Assembly (NCBI GenBank): GCA_029559475.1
Contig: JAKQBN010000051.1
Location: 1 to 27,989, forward strand
Direction of reading: 5' to 3'
DNA length: 27,989 nt
Origin: a bacterium
Lineage (GTDB): Bacteria > UBA4055
How positions within the stretch are numbered: the first letter of the stretch is position 1; every line of letters begins with the position of its first letter. Both the position numbers and the translations under genes were made by a program. The notes under the pieces were generated by a model. The model worked only from the letters and a program-made list of their open reading frames with translations, was not told where the DNA came from and searched no databases. Shown in pieces: positions 16,771-25,271 of the stretch.

Positions 16771-18179
16771 TATAAAGCTTTCAGGAAAGTATCGATGTAT
16801 TTCACCTCATCCCAGGAAGTATTTATCCATTTATAGCATTCTCTTGAAGGAAGGGTGGTTTTTCTGTTAATAAAAAGGTCGGATTTTGAGGGTACCTGAC
16901 CGTTCTCTTTCATCGAATGAAGCCTTCCTGTCTCGCCTGTTTTTTCATACAGTCCGTAAGCAATAACGTAAACAAGCTTGTCCTGATATTCAATTACAGA
17001 TGCGCAGTCATTGATGTTAGCAATATAAACAGAAGCCAGCGTTTTCTGAACGTTTATGTTCCTTGGATTTTTGGATCCGGCTTTTAAGCATTCTGATCTT
17101 GCGTCCGCATAATGCTTACGCTCGATATACATTTTCGCGAGGTTGATATTATGGATCTCGTTGGCTGGTTCAAGCTTTATGGCTTTCTGATTGTAATAGA
17201 TCGCTTTATCCACGTTATTCTTGTTGATCTTTATCAGTTTCTTGACAGCTTTAAGATTGTTCGGGTTGTTCTCGAGAAGTTTTTCGAGCATTTGAGAAGC
17301 CTTTGAATTATTACCTTCGTCCGCATAGATCGAAGCCAGTCTTTCTATAGTTCTCTGGTCGTTAGGGTTTTTATTGTAATTTTCTTCAAGTTTAATTTTT
17401 AATGCTTTCTGGTCTAGGAATTTTGAGATGAGGTAAGTATGTCTGTTATTTACCTCTTCATCTTCCGGGCTGGCTTCGAGATACTCGTCGTAATATTCAA
17501 TAGCCGAGTTCGCGTGTTCCTCTATGTCCGGATCGTCAGGATTTTCGGTCTTAAGATTTTCAGCAAGCTGGAAATGATAATTTCCGGCCTTTTTTAATAA
17601 TGAAAAATCCTTTTCAGTAGTAGTGTCTGCCCTATCAATCTCTATCATTTTCTCAACGATTGTTATTGCCTTATCAATTTCGCCTTCGGTAATGTAAATG
17701 TAATCGAGTTGAGTCAGTACCTGCTCATGATCCGGTCTCAGTTCTGAGAATCTCTCGTAATCTGTTTTCGCAGAATCTTTAAGTCCGAGCTCCTCATACC
17801 CCTGGCCTCTCCAGAAGAGAAGAACTGACTTTGCATGAGTAAAATCCGGGTCAATACCAATGATCTGGTCAATGTAGCTGACCATATCTCTGAATTTCTT
17901 CTGCTGCTTTTTGGTCTGGGCAAAGCTGGAATATTTATTTATATCGTTTTTCTGGGAGTCTGTTAAAGGAACGATCTCCTTTTTGACTACGGGAACCGGT
18001 TCGGTTTCTGCAGGTGTTTCATCAGTCTGAGCTATAAGAGGCTTTTCTGACTGAATTTCATTTTTCACAACAGGACTCTGAATGGTATTGTCCTCTTTTA
18101 CGGTCTGGGTCTGCGGCCCGCAGCTGATAACAGAAAATACGGCGCACATCGCAAATAAGATAACCGTCAGTTTTTTCAT
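16770..18179 (-). CDS. TPR-repeat lipoprotein
   Basis: A 469-residue lipoprotein. The chosen start, ATG at 18179, has GGAGG six bases upstream and gives a clean lipoprotein signal: MKKLTVILFAMCAVFSVISC with the lipobox Cys at residue 20. A longer frame from 18206 overlaps the previous gene and adds a hydrophilic tail before the signal, so it was rejected. After a low-complexity linker (about 25-75) the protein is built of helical tetratricopeptide repeats, for example LLFWRGQGYEELGLKDSAKTDYERF, KAITIVEKMIEID, RTIERLASIYADEGNNSKASQMLEKLL and EIHNINLAKMYIERKHYADA. It is likely a scaffold attached to a membrane, possibly working with the beta-barrel protein encoded 19 bases upstream. Partner and role are unknown. 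Confidence 0.85.
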   Translation of the reverse strand: MKKLTVILFAMCAVFSVISCGPQTQTVKEDNTIQSPVVKNEIQSEKPLIAQTDETPAETEPVPVVKKEIVPLTDSQKNDINKYSSFAQTKKQQKKFRDMVSYIDQIIGIDPDFTHAKSVLLFWRGQGYEELGLKDSAKTDYERFSELRPDHEQVLTQLDYIYITEGEIDKAITIVEKMIEIDRADTTTEKDFSLLKKAGNYHFQLAENLKTENPDDPDIEEHANSAIEYYDEYLEASPEDEEVNNRHTYLISKFLDQKALKIKLEENYNKNPNDQRTIERLASIYADEGNNSKASQMLEKLLENNPNNLKAVKKLIKINKNNVDKAIYYNQKAIKLEPANEIHNINLAKMYIERKHYADARSECLKAGSKNPRNINVQKTLASVYIANINDCASVIEYQDKLVYVIAYGLYEKTGETGRLHSMKENGQVPSKSDLFINRKTTLPSRECYKWINTSWDEVKYIDTFLKAL

Positions 18180-18198
18180 TTTTTTCCTCCAATTATCA

Positions 18199-19473
18199 TT
18201 AGTCATTATACTTTTCCTTCTTAAGTCTCCATCTGTCCGAAGATATCAGATTGAACTGGATCCTGAAAATGTTGTCCTCAAGTCCGTTGTTGTCCGTTGA
18301 CCCTGACTGAGTGAGACTGAATTTTATTTCTATGTTAGTGTTATCATCATTGAAAGGCAGATTGAATCCTAAAGTTTCGGAAATGTCGTATATAGATTTA
18401 CCGCCGTATTCGTATGGACGTTTTTCTACAGACAGAGCACCAGTGTATACCATTCTTAAATAATACGGGTCATACTTTCTGTTTCTTGGATCAAAGCTGA
18501 TACCGATAGTGTTTCTTGTGTAATCGACAAGCTTCGTATCATCTATCCCGATATTCAGACCTGAAAAATTTTTATATGACATGTCGTATGAAATTATGAA
18601 TTTCGATACTTTATAGGAAAGTCCGAGAGAGTATTCAAGCGGCCATTCCGGATCATTTATCTCATTTTCCGTATCTGATAATTCTTCAATGACGGTTCCG
18701 TATGAAGTTGTCCTGTCGAATTCGGATATTCTGTTAGCGTAGGAATAAACCGGAAACGAGAAGTCCGATCCGACATTTACGCCGAAAGGGGTTTTATAGA
18801 ACAACCCACCCCCAAGAGTAAAATGAAGTATCTGGGTTTTGTCCTTGGCCTCAAAATATTTTTCCCATTCAGTATCCCAGGCTGAGCTAACGGGATTCCA
18901 GACATAGGTAATATATTTGTACCTTCTCGAGATGTCGTAATTGCCGAGCTTGAATGATCCTTTTATATCAGCGGCGAATGTGTCGAAACCTTTTCCGTAG
19001 ATCAGCGAAAAGTTCGAAATGCTGCCCTTTCTCGTTTCAAGCGTGCTGACATAAGTGTTCTCAAAGCTTTCAGGGACTAGAGTTTCCGTGTCTGAGACAT
19101 TAGTGATGTCAACAATTGAAACGGGATAATACGAAAGACCGAAAAAATGCCTGTCCCCGAACGGCAAAGCAAAGCTGATGTCCTCGAACGAAAATCTGTC
19201 GTATTCCGATTTTACACCTGCTGAGTTCTCTGTGTTGTGCAAATAATACGATGCAGATAATGAGAAACTTGTATTAGACAGATACGCCCATGAAGCATAG
19301 TTGTGGTTTTTAAGTACCAGAGAATCGGCATAAGCAGTTCCTGTCGTATTATTAAGCGTTGGTTCAATGTCGCCTAATGATAATGCCGAGAACGATGAAG
19401 TGTCGGCAGAGACAGCTGTCAGGATCGTCAGAACAGATAAGCATATGAATTTCAAATATTTGTTTTTTCGCAT
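18199..19473 (-). CDS. Predicted outer-membrane beta-barrel protein
   Basis: A 424-residue protein with signal peptide MRKNKYLKFICLSVLTILTAVSA. The mature part alternates hydrophobic and polar residues with many aromatic girdle positions, for example FSLSASYYLHN, HFFGLSYYPVSIVDI, LHFTLGGGLFYKTPFGVNVGSDFSF, EYSLGLSYKVSKFIISYDMSYKNF and FRIQFNLISSDRW, as expected for a 12-16 stranded barrel. The layout recalls FadL/OmpP1-type transporters, but no signature was recognised. Unlike most barrels, about ten charged residues follow the last strand. GAGGA lies upstream of the ATG, and the lipoprotein gene before it ends six bases away. With the lipoprotein and TPR neighbours it suggests an envelope assembly of unknown function. 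Confidence 0.75.
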   Translation of the reverse strand: MRKNKYLKFICLSVLTILTAVSADTSSFSALSLGDIEPTLNNTTGTAYADSLVLKNHNYASWAYLSNTSFSLSASYYLHNTENSAGVKSEYDRFSFEDISFALPFGDRHFFGLSYYPVSIVDITNVSDTETLVPESFENTYVSTLETRKGSISNFSLIYGKGFDTFAADIKGSFKLGNYDISRRYKYITYVWNPVSSAWDTEWEKYFEAKDKTQILHFTLGGGLFYKTPFGVNVGSDFSFPVYSYANRISEFDRTTSYGTVIEELSDTENEINDPEWPLEYSLGLSYKVSKFIISYDMSYKNFSGLNIGIDDTKLVDYTRNTIGISFDPRNRKYDPYYLRMVYTGALSVEKRPYEYGGKSIYDISETLGFNLPFNDDNTNIEIKFSLTQSGSTDNNGLEDNIFRIQFNLISSDRWRLKKEKYND

Positions 19474-19479
19474 TATAGA

Positions 19480-20700
19480 TCATTCCTCTGTAGTGATATA
19501 GGAAACGTTCAGTCTGGGTTTAAGAAACACGCTGCTTCCGAACGGCGATCCCCAGTTCTTTTTTGAAGTTATTAAAAACCCGAAATTCTTTTCCGGCTCG
19601 CTTATCCATTTCTGGACCGGGCCGTCCATTACGAGATAGTTCAGAGAATCGCTTAGGTTTAATTTGTATGTCCATACATTAAGCGTGTCGTAATTGATCT
19701 TTTTTTTAGATGAATACCATAATGAATCGGTCATAATATAGACGAATAATTCTTTATTTGTCGATACACTGTTCGATATACCTCCGTAAACAGGATCGGA
19801 CTCATCAAATATCTCGGTAAGTTCAAGTCTGCCGGTGATAACAGTTGAGGAAGTTGATATGGAATCGGGCAGGGCGATTCTGCAAAGATAACTTTCTCCC
19901 GAAATCCCTCCAAGTTTGAATCTGTCGCCGGACAGATCTAGGCAGGAACTTCTCTTTTTAACAAGTGAAATGTCGTCTGAAATGAAAGTGCTGTCCAGCT
20001 TATTTACCGTCACGACGGAATCGGACCCGTCAGTGGCTGTTAATGTATCTGGATAAGAGTACTCCGCGTAAAGTTTCGGCCGTAATGATTTATAACCCCA
20101 TTTTGAAGAGTACATTTTTATAATGGGCGAAATAGCATTTCCTGCCGGACTTTTAATGTAAAAACTTTCAGTCTGATCTGTTGTAGTATCGTTTTCAGCC
20201 CAGCTTAATAAGGAATCCGCGTCAAGATCTATTCTTATCCGGTACACAGAAGAATCTGCTGAAGTTATATTTACAGAGCCATAGCTGTGAAGAGATGAAT
20301 AAAAATCAGTATTTTCCGCTGTCGAATCCGACCAGTCGGTTTCAGTTTTATATATTTCAAGCTGTTTACCCGTAATAAGAGGATCTGTCGAGTTGATATT
20401 GTAAATTATATATGCGGAAATAAGACTGTCATTCTTTACGGGAAGATCTACTTTGAAGACGGACTCCGCGAAAGCTGTAGTATCCGTTCCGTTGATGTCA
20501 GTTCCGGCGTAAATATAGCCGTCGTTCAGGCTTTTTGTTCCGAAAGAAACAGTGTCGTTTTCTAAAATGACCGTTGAAAACGAAGCATGGAAATCAGGAT
20601 CGTCAGGGTCAAAAATGCCGGATCCGTCATATTTCTGGGAGCAGGACAGAAGAACTAAAAAGATTACGGTTAAAGCTGTTTTAATTATTAATGATCTCAT
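19480..20700 (-). CDS. Lipoprotein with DNRLRE-like beta domains
   Basis: A 406-residue lipoprotein. The start at 20700 is preferred to the upstream in-frame ATG at 20712 because GGA lies seven bases before it and none precedes the other. The signal MRSLIIKTALTVIFLVLLSC ends in a lipobox Cys. The mature protein is beta-rich and Ser/Thr/Asp-rich. Two segments read like DNRLRE/CBM96-type modules found in FCB surface proteins: SAYIIYNINST...LEIYKTETDWSDS in the first half, and RLELTEIFDE...DTLNVWTYKLNLSDSLNYLV followed by PVQKWISEPEKNFGFLI near the end. It may bind carbohydrate or another envelope component. It appears to be the first gene of the seven-gene minus-strand run and faces a divergent regulatory region. 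Confidence 0.72.
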   Translation of the reverse strand: MRSLIIKTALTVIFLVLLSCSQKYDGSGIFDPDDPDFHASFSTVILENDTVSFGTKSLNDGYIYAGTDINGTDTTAFAESVFKVDLPVKNDSLISAYIIYNINSTDPLITGKQLEIYKTETDWSDSTAENTDFYSSLHSYGSVNITSADSSVYRIRIDLDADSLLSWAENDTTTDQTESFYIKSPAGNAISPIIKMYSSKWGYKSLRPKLYAEYSYPDTLTATDGSDSVVTVNKLDSTFISDDISLVKKRSSCLDLSGDRFKLGGISGESYLCRIALPDSISTSSTVITGRLELTEIFDESDPVYGGISNSVSTNKELFVYIMTDSLWYSSKKKINYDTLNVWTYKLNLSDSLNYLVMDGPVQKWISEPEKNFGFLITSKKNWGSPFGSSVFLKPRLNVSYITTEE

Positions 20701-20742
20701 TATCAATTCCATTTAACTTTTTATTACCCGGACAGTAAACTA

Positions 20743-20792
20743 ACGTAAATCGTTTTTGTTCGCGTTTCAGCTTTAATGAAACGCACGTAAAT
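20743..20792. promoter_or_regulatory. Repeat cluster in the divergent control region
   Basis: Between the divergent lipoprotein and NptA genes, a perfect inverted repeat GCGTTTCA-7-TGAAACGC covers 20762-20784. It is flanked by two direct copies of ACGTAAAT (20743-20750 and 20785-20792) that start 42 bases apart, about four helical turns. This is a plausible operator for a regulator of one or both genes. No T-rich tail immediately follows in a terminator-like register on the minus strand. Confidence 0.45.
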
Positions 20793-20808
20793 ATAACTTT
20801 TTTTATTG

Positions 20809-20814
20809 TATAAT
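20809..20814 (+). promoter_or_regulatory. Possible -10 element for the nptA-phoU operon
   Basis: A perfect TATAAT lies about 100 bases upstream of the transporter start and 17 bases after the ACGTAAAT copy. No recognisable -35 box accompanies it. It is a weak call in AT-rich sequence. Confidence 0.25.
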
Positions 20815-20914
20815 CAAATAGTTTTTTTTGCTGTTTTATTATTAGATTTTACATTTGCTTTAACGGATATTTTTTGATAAATTTCCTGCGCGTTTAAAAT
20901 ATGTGGAAAATGAT

Positions 20915-22063
20915 ATGAACGAACCTTTGAAAACCGCCGGCAGCAAGAAAGCTGATATGATAAAAAAAATAATTTCACTTGCCATTCTTTTATGGTTTTT
21001 CCTTTTAAGCATAAAACTTTTGGGTGAAGTGTTCAAACATTTTTTTTCCGAGCAGGCTCAAAATCTAATTGCTAACGCTACCGACGATCCTTTCGTTTCG
21101 CTTTTTATAGGTATACTTGCGACAGCAATAATCCAGTCATCTTCATCCGTTACATCCATAATCGTTGCATTCGTAGCATCAGGTTCAATGACATATATGA
21201 ACGCGATACCAATGATTTTGGGTGCGAATATAGGGACATCGGTGACGGGTGTAATCGTAGCTTTCGGGCAGGTAAGGAACAAACTTGAATTCAAAAGATC
21301 GTTCTCGGCGGCTATAGTTCACGACTTTTTCAACCTGTTCGGCGTGATCATTTTTCTTCCGCTCGAGATATACACGCACGTTCTAAGCGGAAGCGCGAAA
21401 TTCCTTACCGACATTTTAATAGGTAAATCGGCGGTCACTTTTGATTCACCTTTAGACGCTCTGGTAAAATCCGCTTCTCAGTGGATAGAATTATCCGTAG
21501 CGGGATTATTCGGACTGGAAGCAGGAGGCAGATGCCATTATAACGGATGGCTGCTCGCCGTGATGATCGTAATCAGTTTGTCGATTCTTTTTACTTCACT
21601 TATATATATATCCGCAATAATGAAAAAGATCCTTATCGGGAATTTTGAGAAGATAATTCACAAATACATTTTTAATCAGACATGGTCCGCGTTTCTATTC
21701 GGACTTACCTTCACTCTTCTTGTTCAGTCTTCTTCTGTAACTATTTCTCTGATCGTACCGCTTGTGGGAGCAGGGCTTTTTACACTTGAGCAGATCTTCC
21801 CTTATGCCGTCGGAGCTAACATAGGAACGACTATCACAGGAATACTGGCTTCCGTTGTTACCGGGAACGCCAATGCTATAACTATCGCTCTTGTCCATAC
21901 TATTTTCAACACGTTCAACGCTATAATATTCCTTCCCTTAAGGATGATCCCGATCTCTGCAGCAAAGTGGTTCTCGGATAAAGCTTATAAGAACAGGCTT
22001 TGGGCGGTGGGATTTACTGTAGTAGTATTTTTTGTAATTCCGATCATTATAATATTCATCTGA
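20915..22063 (+). CDS. NptA-type Na+/phosphate cotransporter
   Basis: A 382-residue inner-membrane transporter of the Na/Pi cotransporter family (SLC34/NptA type). The two inverted QSSS repeats that define the family are present: QSSSSVTSIIVAF from about residue 74 and QSSSVTISLIVPL from about 271, each followed by a GANIGTS/GANIGTT motif. About nine to ten hydrophobic segments are visible. It should import phosphate with sodium. The frame opens at a GTG (20903) with no ribosome binding site. The ATG at 20915 has GGA seven bases upstream and was chosen. Unlike longer homologues that carry a C-terminal PhoU domain, this one ends after the membrane part. The PhoU-like protein is encoded separately, 28 bases downstream. 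Confidence 0.92.
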   Translation: MNEPLKTAGSKKADMIKKIISLAILLWFFLLSIKLLGEVFKHFFSEQAQNLIANATDDPFVSLFIGILATAIIQSSSSVTSIIVAFVASGSMTYMNAIPMILGANIGTSVTGVIVAFGQVRNKLEFKRSFSAAIVHDFFNLFGVIIFLPLEIYTHVLSGSAKFLTDILIGKSAVTFDSPLDALVKSASQWIELSVAGLFGLEAGGRCHYNGWLLAVMIVISLSILFTSLIYISAIMKKILIGNFEKIIHKYIFNQTWSAFLFGLTFTLLVQSSSVTISLIVPLVGAGLFTLEQIFPYAVGANIGTTITGILASVVTGNANAITIALVHTIFNTFNAIIFLPLRMIPISAAKWFSDKAYKNRLWAVGFTVVVFFVIPIIIIFI

Positions 22064-22091
22064 AATTAAAATCTGACAAAAGGAGGTTTTT

Positions 22092-22793
22092 ATGATACTC
22101 ACCCAGTTTTTTAAAATGATGTCGCAGCAGGACCTTTTGACACAGGCGCTCAATGATACTCACGAAATGGCGGAAATAGCGAGCAGACAGTACAGCCATG
22201 TAATAAAAGTCACTTTCGACGATCAGAAGAAAGAACTGACTTCGGATGAGATCGAGCAGGTCAGAAAAAAAGACTTTCTCCTTAATCATTTTGAAAAATC
22301 GATAAGAAAGAAAGTATTCGAGCATCTCGCGGTCAACGACAAGGAAGAGCAGGAATTATATACAGCTTTCATCCTTACCACGATAGTGAACAATTTTGAA
22401 CGTATTGGTGATTACGCCAAGAACATTCTTGAAGTGGCTGAGATAAAGCATATGCTCAAAGATGAGGAATGGAACGGAAAGATCAAAGAATATTCTGATA
22501 AGATAAGTATAATCTTCCAGGATTCGCTGTCTGCTTTTAAAAACGGGGACGCTGAGCTGGCGAAGAAGGTCATAGACGAGCATTTCGAACTCAAGAGCAA
22601 AATAAACGACGACATCTACAAAGTAGCCACCAAAGAGCCTGACGGAAAAGTGAATTACGTAGTTTACGGATTATATTTAAGATATTTGAAAAGAATAAGC
22701 TCTCATCTGATGAACATCGCGACATCAATTACGAATCCTATTGACAAGATCGGTTATTATGTGGGCGACGAAGACAATAAGGAAGACGACTAG
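22092..22793 (+). CDS. PhoU-like phosphate transport regulator
   Basis: A 233-residue, entirely helical cytoplasmic protein resembling a PhoU domain repeat: two three-helix bundles with acidic/hydrophobic metal-binding helices such as LTQALNDTHEMAEIASRQYSH, EEQELYTAFILTTIVNNFERIGDYAKNI and YGLYLRYLKRISSHLMNIATSI. The NNFERIGDYAKNI and KRISSHLMNIATSI segments match the conserved E(R/H)xGDxAxNI pattern of PhoU, although the second copy lacks the usual Glu-Arg-x-Gly-Asp. AAAGGAGG lies five bases before the ATG, an excellent ribosome binding site. It follows the Na/phosphate transporter and probably controls its activity. Confidence 0.87.
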   Translation: MILTQFFKMMSQQDLLTQALNDTHEMAEIASRQYSHVIKVTFDDQKKELTSDEIEQVRKKDFLLNHFEKSIRKKVFEHLAVNDKEEQELYTAFILTTIVNNFERIGDYAKNILEVAEIKHMLKDEEWNGKIKEYSDKISIIFQDSLSAFKNGDAELAKKVIDEHFELKSKINDDIYKVATKEPDGKVNYVVYGLYLRYLKRISSHLMNIATSITNPIDKIGYYVGDEDNKEDD

Positions 22794-22813
22794 ATCTTCC
22801 CGGAAGTTATCTG

Positions 22814-23599
22814 ATGATAAACAAAGTCAAATTTTCTAAATTAAAGAAGATCACAAAATATTTCAGGATTGCTGACGAACTTAAGCGGGTAAGAGATCTG
22901 TACACTGGATCGTTTGTTTTCGACCTACAGGATTTAGCCTTATTCAGAGAATATCTGGCGGATGATCCGGATGCTTTGTATATAAAAGAGATCGATGAAA
23001 TCCTGAACGGATCCGATCCTGAAGCGAAATTCGAGAGTATACATATTCTCTACCTGAAGATCAAAAATGATTTTGGATATCCCGTACCCGATACGGAATT
23101 CGAAATCACAGGCAGCGACTCGTTAAAGCCGAAAAGAGAATCTACAAAGGCGGTTGTGATTCTTGAGAATCTCAGATCAGCGTTCAATACAGGCTCGATC
23201 ATAAGAACATGCGAATGTTTCGGTGCGGAAAAACTTATTCTGTACGGGATCACTCCGGGTATCGATAATATGAGGACGATCAAGACGGCAAAAGGGGCTC
23301 ATGAACATCTGAATATCGAAAGAAGCTCATCGGTTGAGAATACAGTGAATGAGCTTAAAATATCCGGTTATGTGATTATCGGCGCTGAGACGGGTAAAGG
23401 AAGCACTGATCTGAGAAACTGTAAATTTATCAACAGAACGGCGCTCATTTTCGGTAATGAAGAAATCGGGCTCTCCCGCAAAACTATAGATCTGTGCGAT
23501 CAGATCGTCTCAATAGAAATGAGGGGTACAAAGAATTCGCTCAATGTTTCTAATGCGGTATCGGTGTTCCTGTTTGAATATTCGAGGCAATACAGTTAA
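22814..23599 (+). CDS. TrmH/SpoU-family RNA 2'-O-methyltransferase
   Basis: A 261-residue SPOUT methyltransferase that would transfer a methyl group from SAM to a ribose 2'-OH in rRNA or tRNA. The three SpoU motifs are present: motif 1 NTGSIIR (125-131, Asn125 and Arg131), motif 2 IFGNEEIGLS (212-221) and motif 3 NSLNVSNAVSVFLFE (241-255). The first ~110 residues are helical and do not look like the L30e-type RNA-binding domain of RlmB, so the target nucleotide cannot be assigned. GGAAG lies seven bases before the ATG. It sits 20 bases after the PhoU-like gene and may be cotranscribed with it. It converges with the next gene with only two bases between stops. Confidence 0.9.
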   Translation: MINKVKFSKLKKITKYFRIADELKRVRDLYTGSFVFDLQDLALFREYLADDPDALYIKEIDEILNGSDPEAKFESIHILYLKIKNDFGYPVPDTEFEITGSDSLKPKRESTKAVVILENLRSAFNTGSIIRTCECFGAEKLILYGITPGIDNMRTIKTAKGAHEHLNIERSSSVENTVNELKISGYVIIGAETGKGSTDLRNCKFINRTALIFGNEEIGLSRKTIDLCDQIVSIEMRGTKNSLNVSNAVSVFLFEYSRQYS

Positions 23600-23601
23600 A
23601 T

Positions 23602-24072
23602 TCAGACTGCATCCGGATGGTTTTTACGCCAGTCTTCTATGATTTTATCATATTTAAGCGTTTTTGAATAAACATCGGCTACGCAGATAAGGTAACCGGC
23701 AAGAAGAAGTTTTAACAATAAAGAAAAATCGATATTGCTGTTGTCAGTCATTATAAAAGGAAGGTATTCTAGGCTGTAAACAAGCACGAAGATCAGTATT
23801 ACCGAGAACATTATTTGAGCGGTATCGGAAGCTATGTATTTTAGTTTTCCCAAATTCAGATATCTTGTGAATTCTCTTTTTTCAATATTGTCGGGAGTAA
23901 AAGAAAAGAAAACGCTGTCGCTTACCTTTATATTCCCCCGCTTTTCAAAATTGTCGTTTAGGATCTTAAGGAACTTTTCCCTGTTCGCAGCTATATATTT
24001 CTTGTGCGAACGGTTATTAACTATCACCATAACAAGCCAGGCTGCAAGAGTCGCGTATATTAAATATAACAT
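23602..24072 (-). CDS. Small three-helix membrane protein of unknown function
   Basis: A 156-residue protein with an N-terminal membrane helix (MLYLIYATLAAWLVMVIV), a hydrophilic 60-residue cytoplasmic or periplasmic section (NNRSHKKYIAANREKF onward), then two further helices (IMFSVILIFVLVYSLEYL and LLLKLLLAGYLICVADVY) and a charged tail ending WRKNHPDAV. The start at 24072 has GGAGG seven bases upstream. A longer frame to 24138 would place a polar stretch before the first helix and overlap the opposite gene's upstream region, so it was rejected. No family was recognised. It is transcribed divergently from the sugar dehydrogenase gene. Confidence 0.72.
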   Translation of the reverse strand: MLYLIYATLAAWLVMVIVNNRSHKKYIAANREKFLKILNDNFEKRGNIKVSDSVFFSFTPDNIEKREFTRYLNLGKLKYIASDTAQIMFSVILIFVLVYSLEYLPFIMTDNSNIDFSLLLKLLLAGYLICVADVYSKTLKYDKIIEDWRKNHPDAV

Positions 24073-24206
24073 GATCGGGCCTCCATTTCCGGCGTCTAAT
24101 TGAATTGTAAATCTAACAAATGAAAACGCATTATTCAAGGAATATTATTTGCTTTATTTTTCCTCTCGTTTTATTTATCTTGAGTGTAATTTTTACGGAG
24201 TGCAGG

Positions 24207-25271
24207 ATGAAAAAATACAGATTCGCGCTTGTAGGATGCGGAAGGATATCCTCAAAACATATAGACGCGATAAAGAACATACCGAATGCCGAACTGACTG
24301 CGGTATGCGACATAAATGAATCAAGAGCCAGAGCCGCAGCGGATAAAGCGGGATTAAAAAAATTCTATCTAGATTATGACGAAATGCTTAAGAATGAGGA
24401 AGCAGATATTGTTAATATACTGACGCCATCGGGACTTCACCCGGAACATACAATTGATATCGTAAAAAAATATAAGAAGCACATTATAGTAGAAAAACCT
24501 ATGGCTTTAAAGCTGTCTGACGCTGACGCAATGATCAAAACATGCGACCTGAATTCAGTCAGGCTGTTCGTCGTCAAACAAAACAGGTATAATCTTCCGG
24601 TCATGAAACTCCGGTCAGCCGTTGAAAAAGGCGAGTTCGGAAGGATATTCATGGGGAGCGTCAGGGTAAGATGGGCAAGGGATCAGAAATATTACGATCA
24701 GGACGAATGGCGCGGAACCTGGAAACTTGACGGCGGAGTGCTGGCCAATCAGGCGTCGCATCACATCGATCTATTAGAATGGATGCTCGGAACGCCCGTA
24801 TCCGTAATGGCAAAAACGGAGACCTATCTCGCTGATATAGAAGTTGACGATACCGCCGCAGCCATAATCACTTTCGAGAACGGAGCCATCGGGATAGTCG
24901 AAGCTACAACAGCGACAAGACCCGTAGATCTCGAAGGATCAATAAGTATTCTGGGCGAAAAAGGGACCGTAGTCATCGGAGGTTTCGCAGTAAATAAAAT
25001 GGAAACATGGAATTTTACCGGTCAGTCAAAAGACGACAGGGATAAAATATTAAAGGAATTCGCGGAAAATCCTCCCAACGTTTACGGATTCGGCCATATA
25101 AGATATATAGAACATGTTCTGGACTGCATAGAGAACAACAAACAGGCGCTCGTCGACGGGCTTGAAGGCAGAAAATCGCTCGAGCTTATCAACGCGATAT
25201 ATGAATCTGCTGAAACGGGAAAGGAAGTCGATCTCAAATTCAAACCCAAAAGATCGAAACTCGGCAACTGA
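24207..25271 (+). CDS. Gfo/Idh/MocA-family NAD(P) sugar dehydrogenase, WbpB/WlbA-like
   Basis: A 354-residue oxidoreductase. The N-terminal Rossmann fold has RFALVGCGRISSKHIDAI, followed by the family lysine in VEKPMAL. The second half contains VKQNRYNLPVMKLR, RVRWARDQKYYDQDEWRGTW and DGGVLANQASHHIDLLEWMLG, a block typical of UDP-N-acetylglucosaminuronate 3-dehydrogenases (WbpB/WlbA), which feed O-antigen or surface glycan sugars. The substrate assignment is moderate. The start at 24207 has GGAG six bases upstream and begins exactly at the Rossmann strand. An in-frame ATG at 24120 would add a hydrophobic, Cys-ending leader (see findings). A glycosyltransferase gene converges immediately downstream: the two stop codons abut as TGATCA. 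Confidence 0.9.
   Translation: MKKYRFALVGCGRISSKHIDAIKNIPNAELTAVCDINESRARAAADKAGLKKFYLDYDEMLKNEEADIVNILTPSGLHPEHTIDIVKKYKKHIIVEKPMALKLSDADAMIKTCDLNSVRLFVVKQNRYNLPVMKLRSAVEKGEFGRIFMGSVRVRWARDQKYYDQDEWRGTWKLDGGVLANQASHHIDLLEWMLGTPVSVMAKTETYLADIEVDDTAAAIITFENGAIGIVEATTATRPVDLEGSISILGEKGTVVIGGFAVNKMETWNFTGQSKDDRDKILKEFAENPPNVYGFGHIRYIEHVLDCIENNKQALVDGLEGRKSLELINAIYESAETGKEVDLKFKPKRSKLGN

Noticed and set aside
18180-18206. N-terminal extension of the TPR lipoprotein (MTNDNWRKK)
   Set aside because: It runs through the Shine-Dalgarno sequence of the internal ATG, overlaps the previous gene and would displace the lipoprotein signal.
24073-24138. Extension of the small membrane protein to an ATG at 24138
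   Set aside because: The ATG at 24072 has GGAGG at ideal spacing and begins at the first membrane helix.
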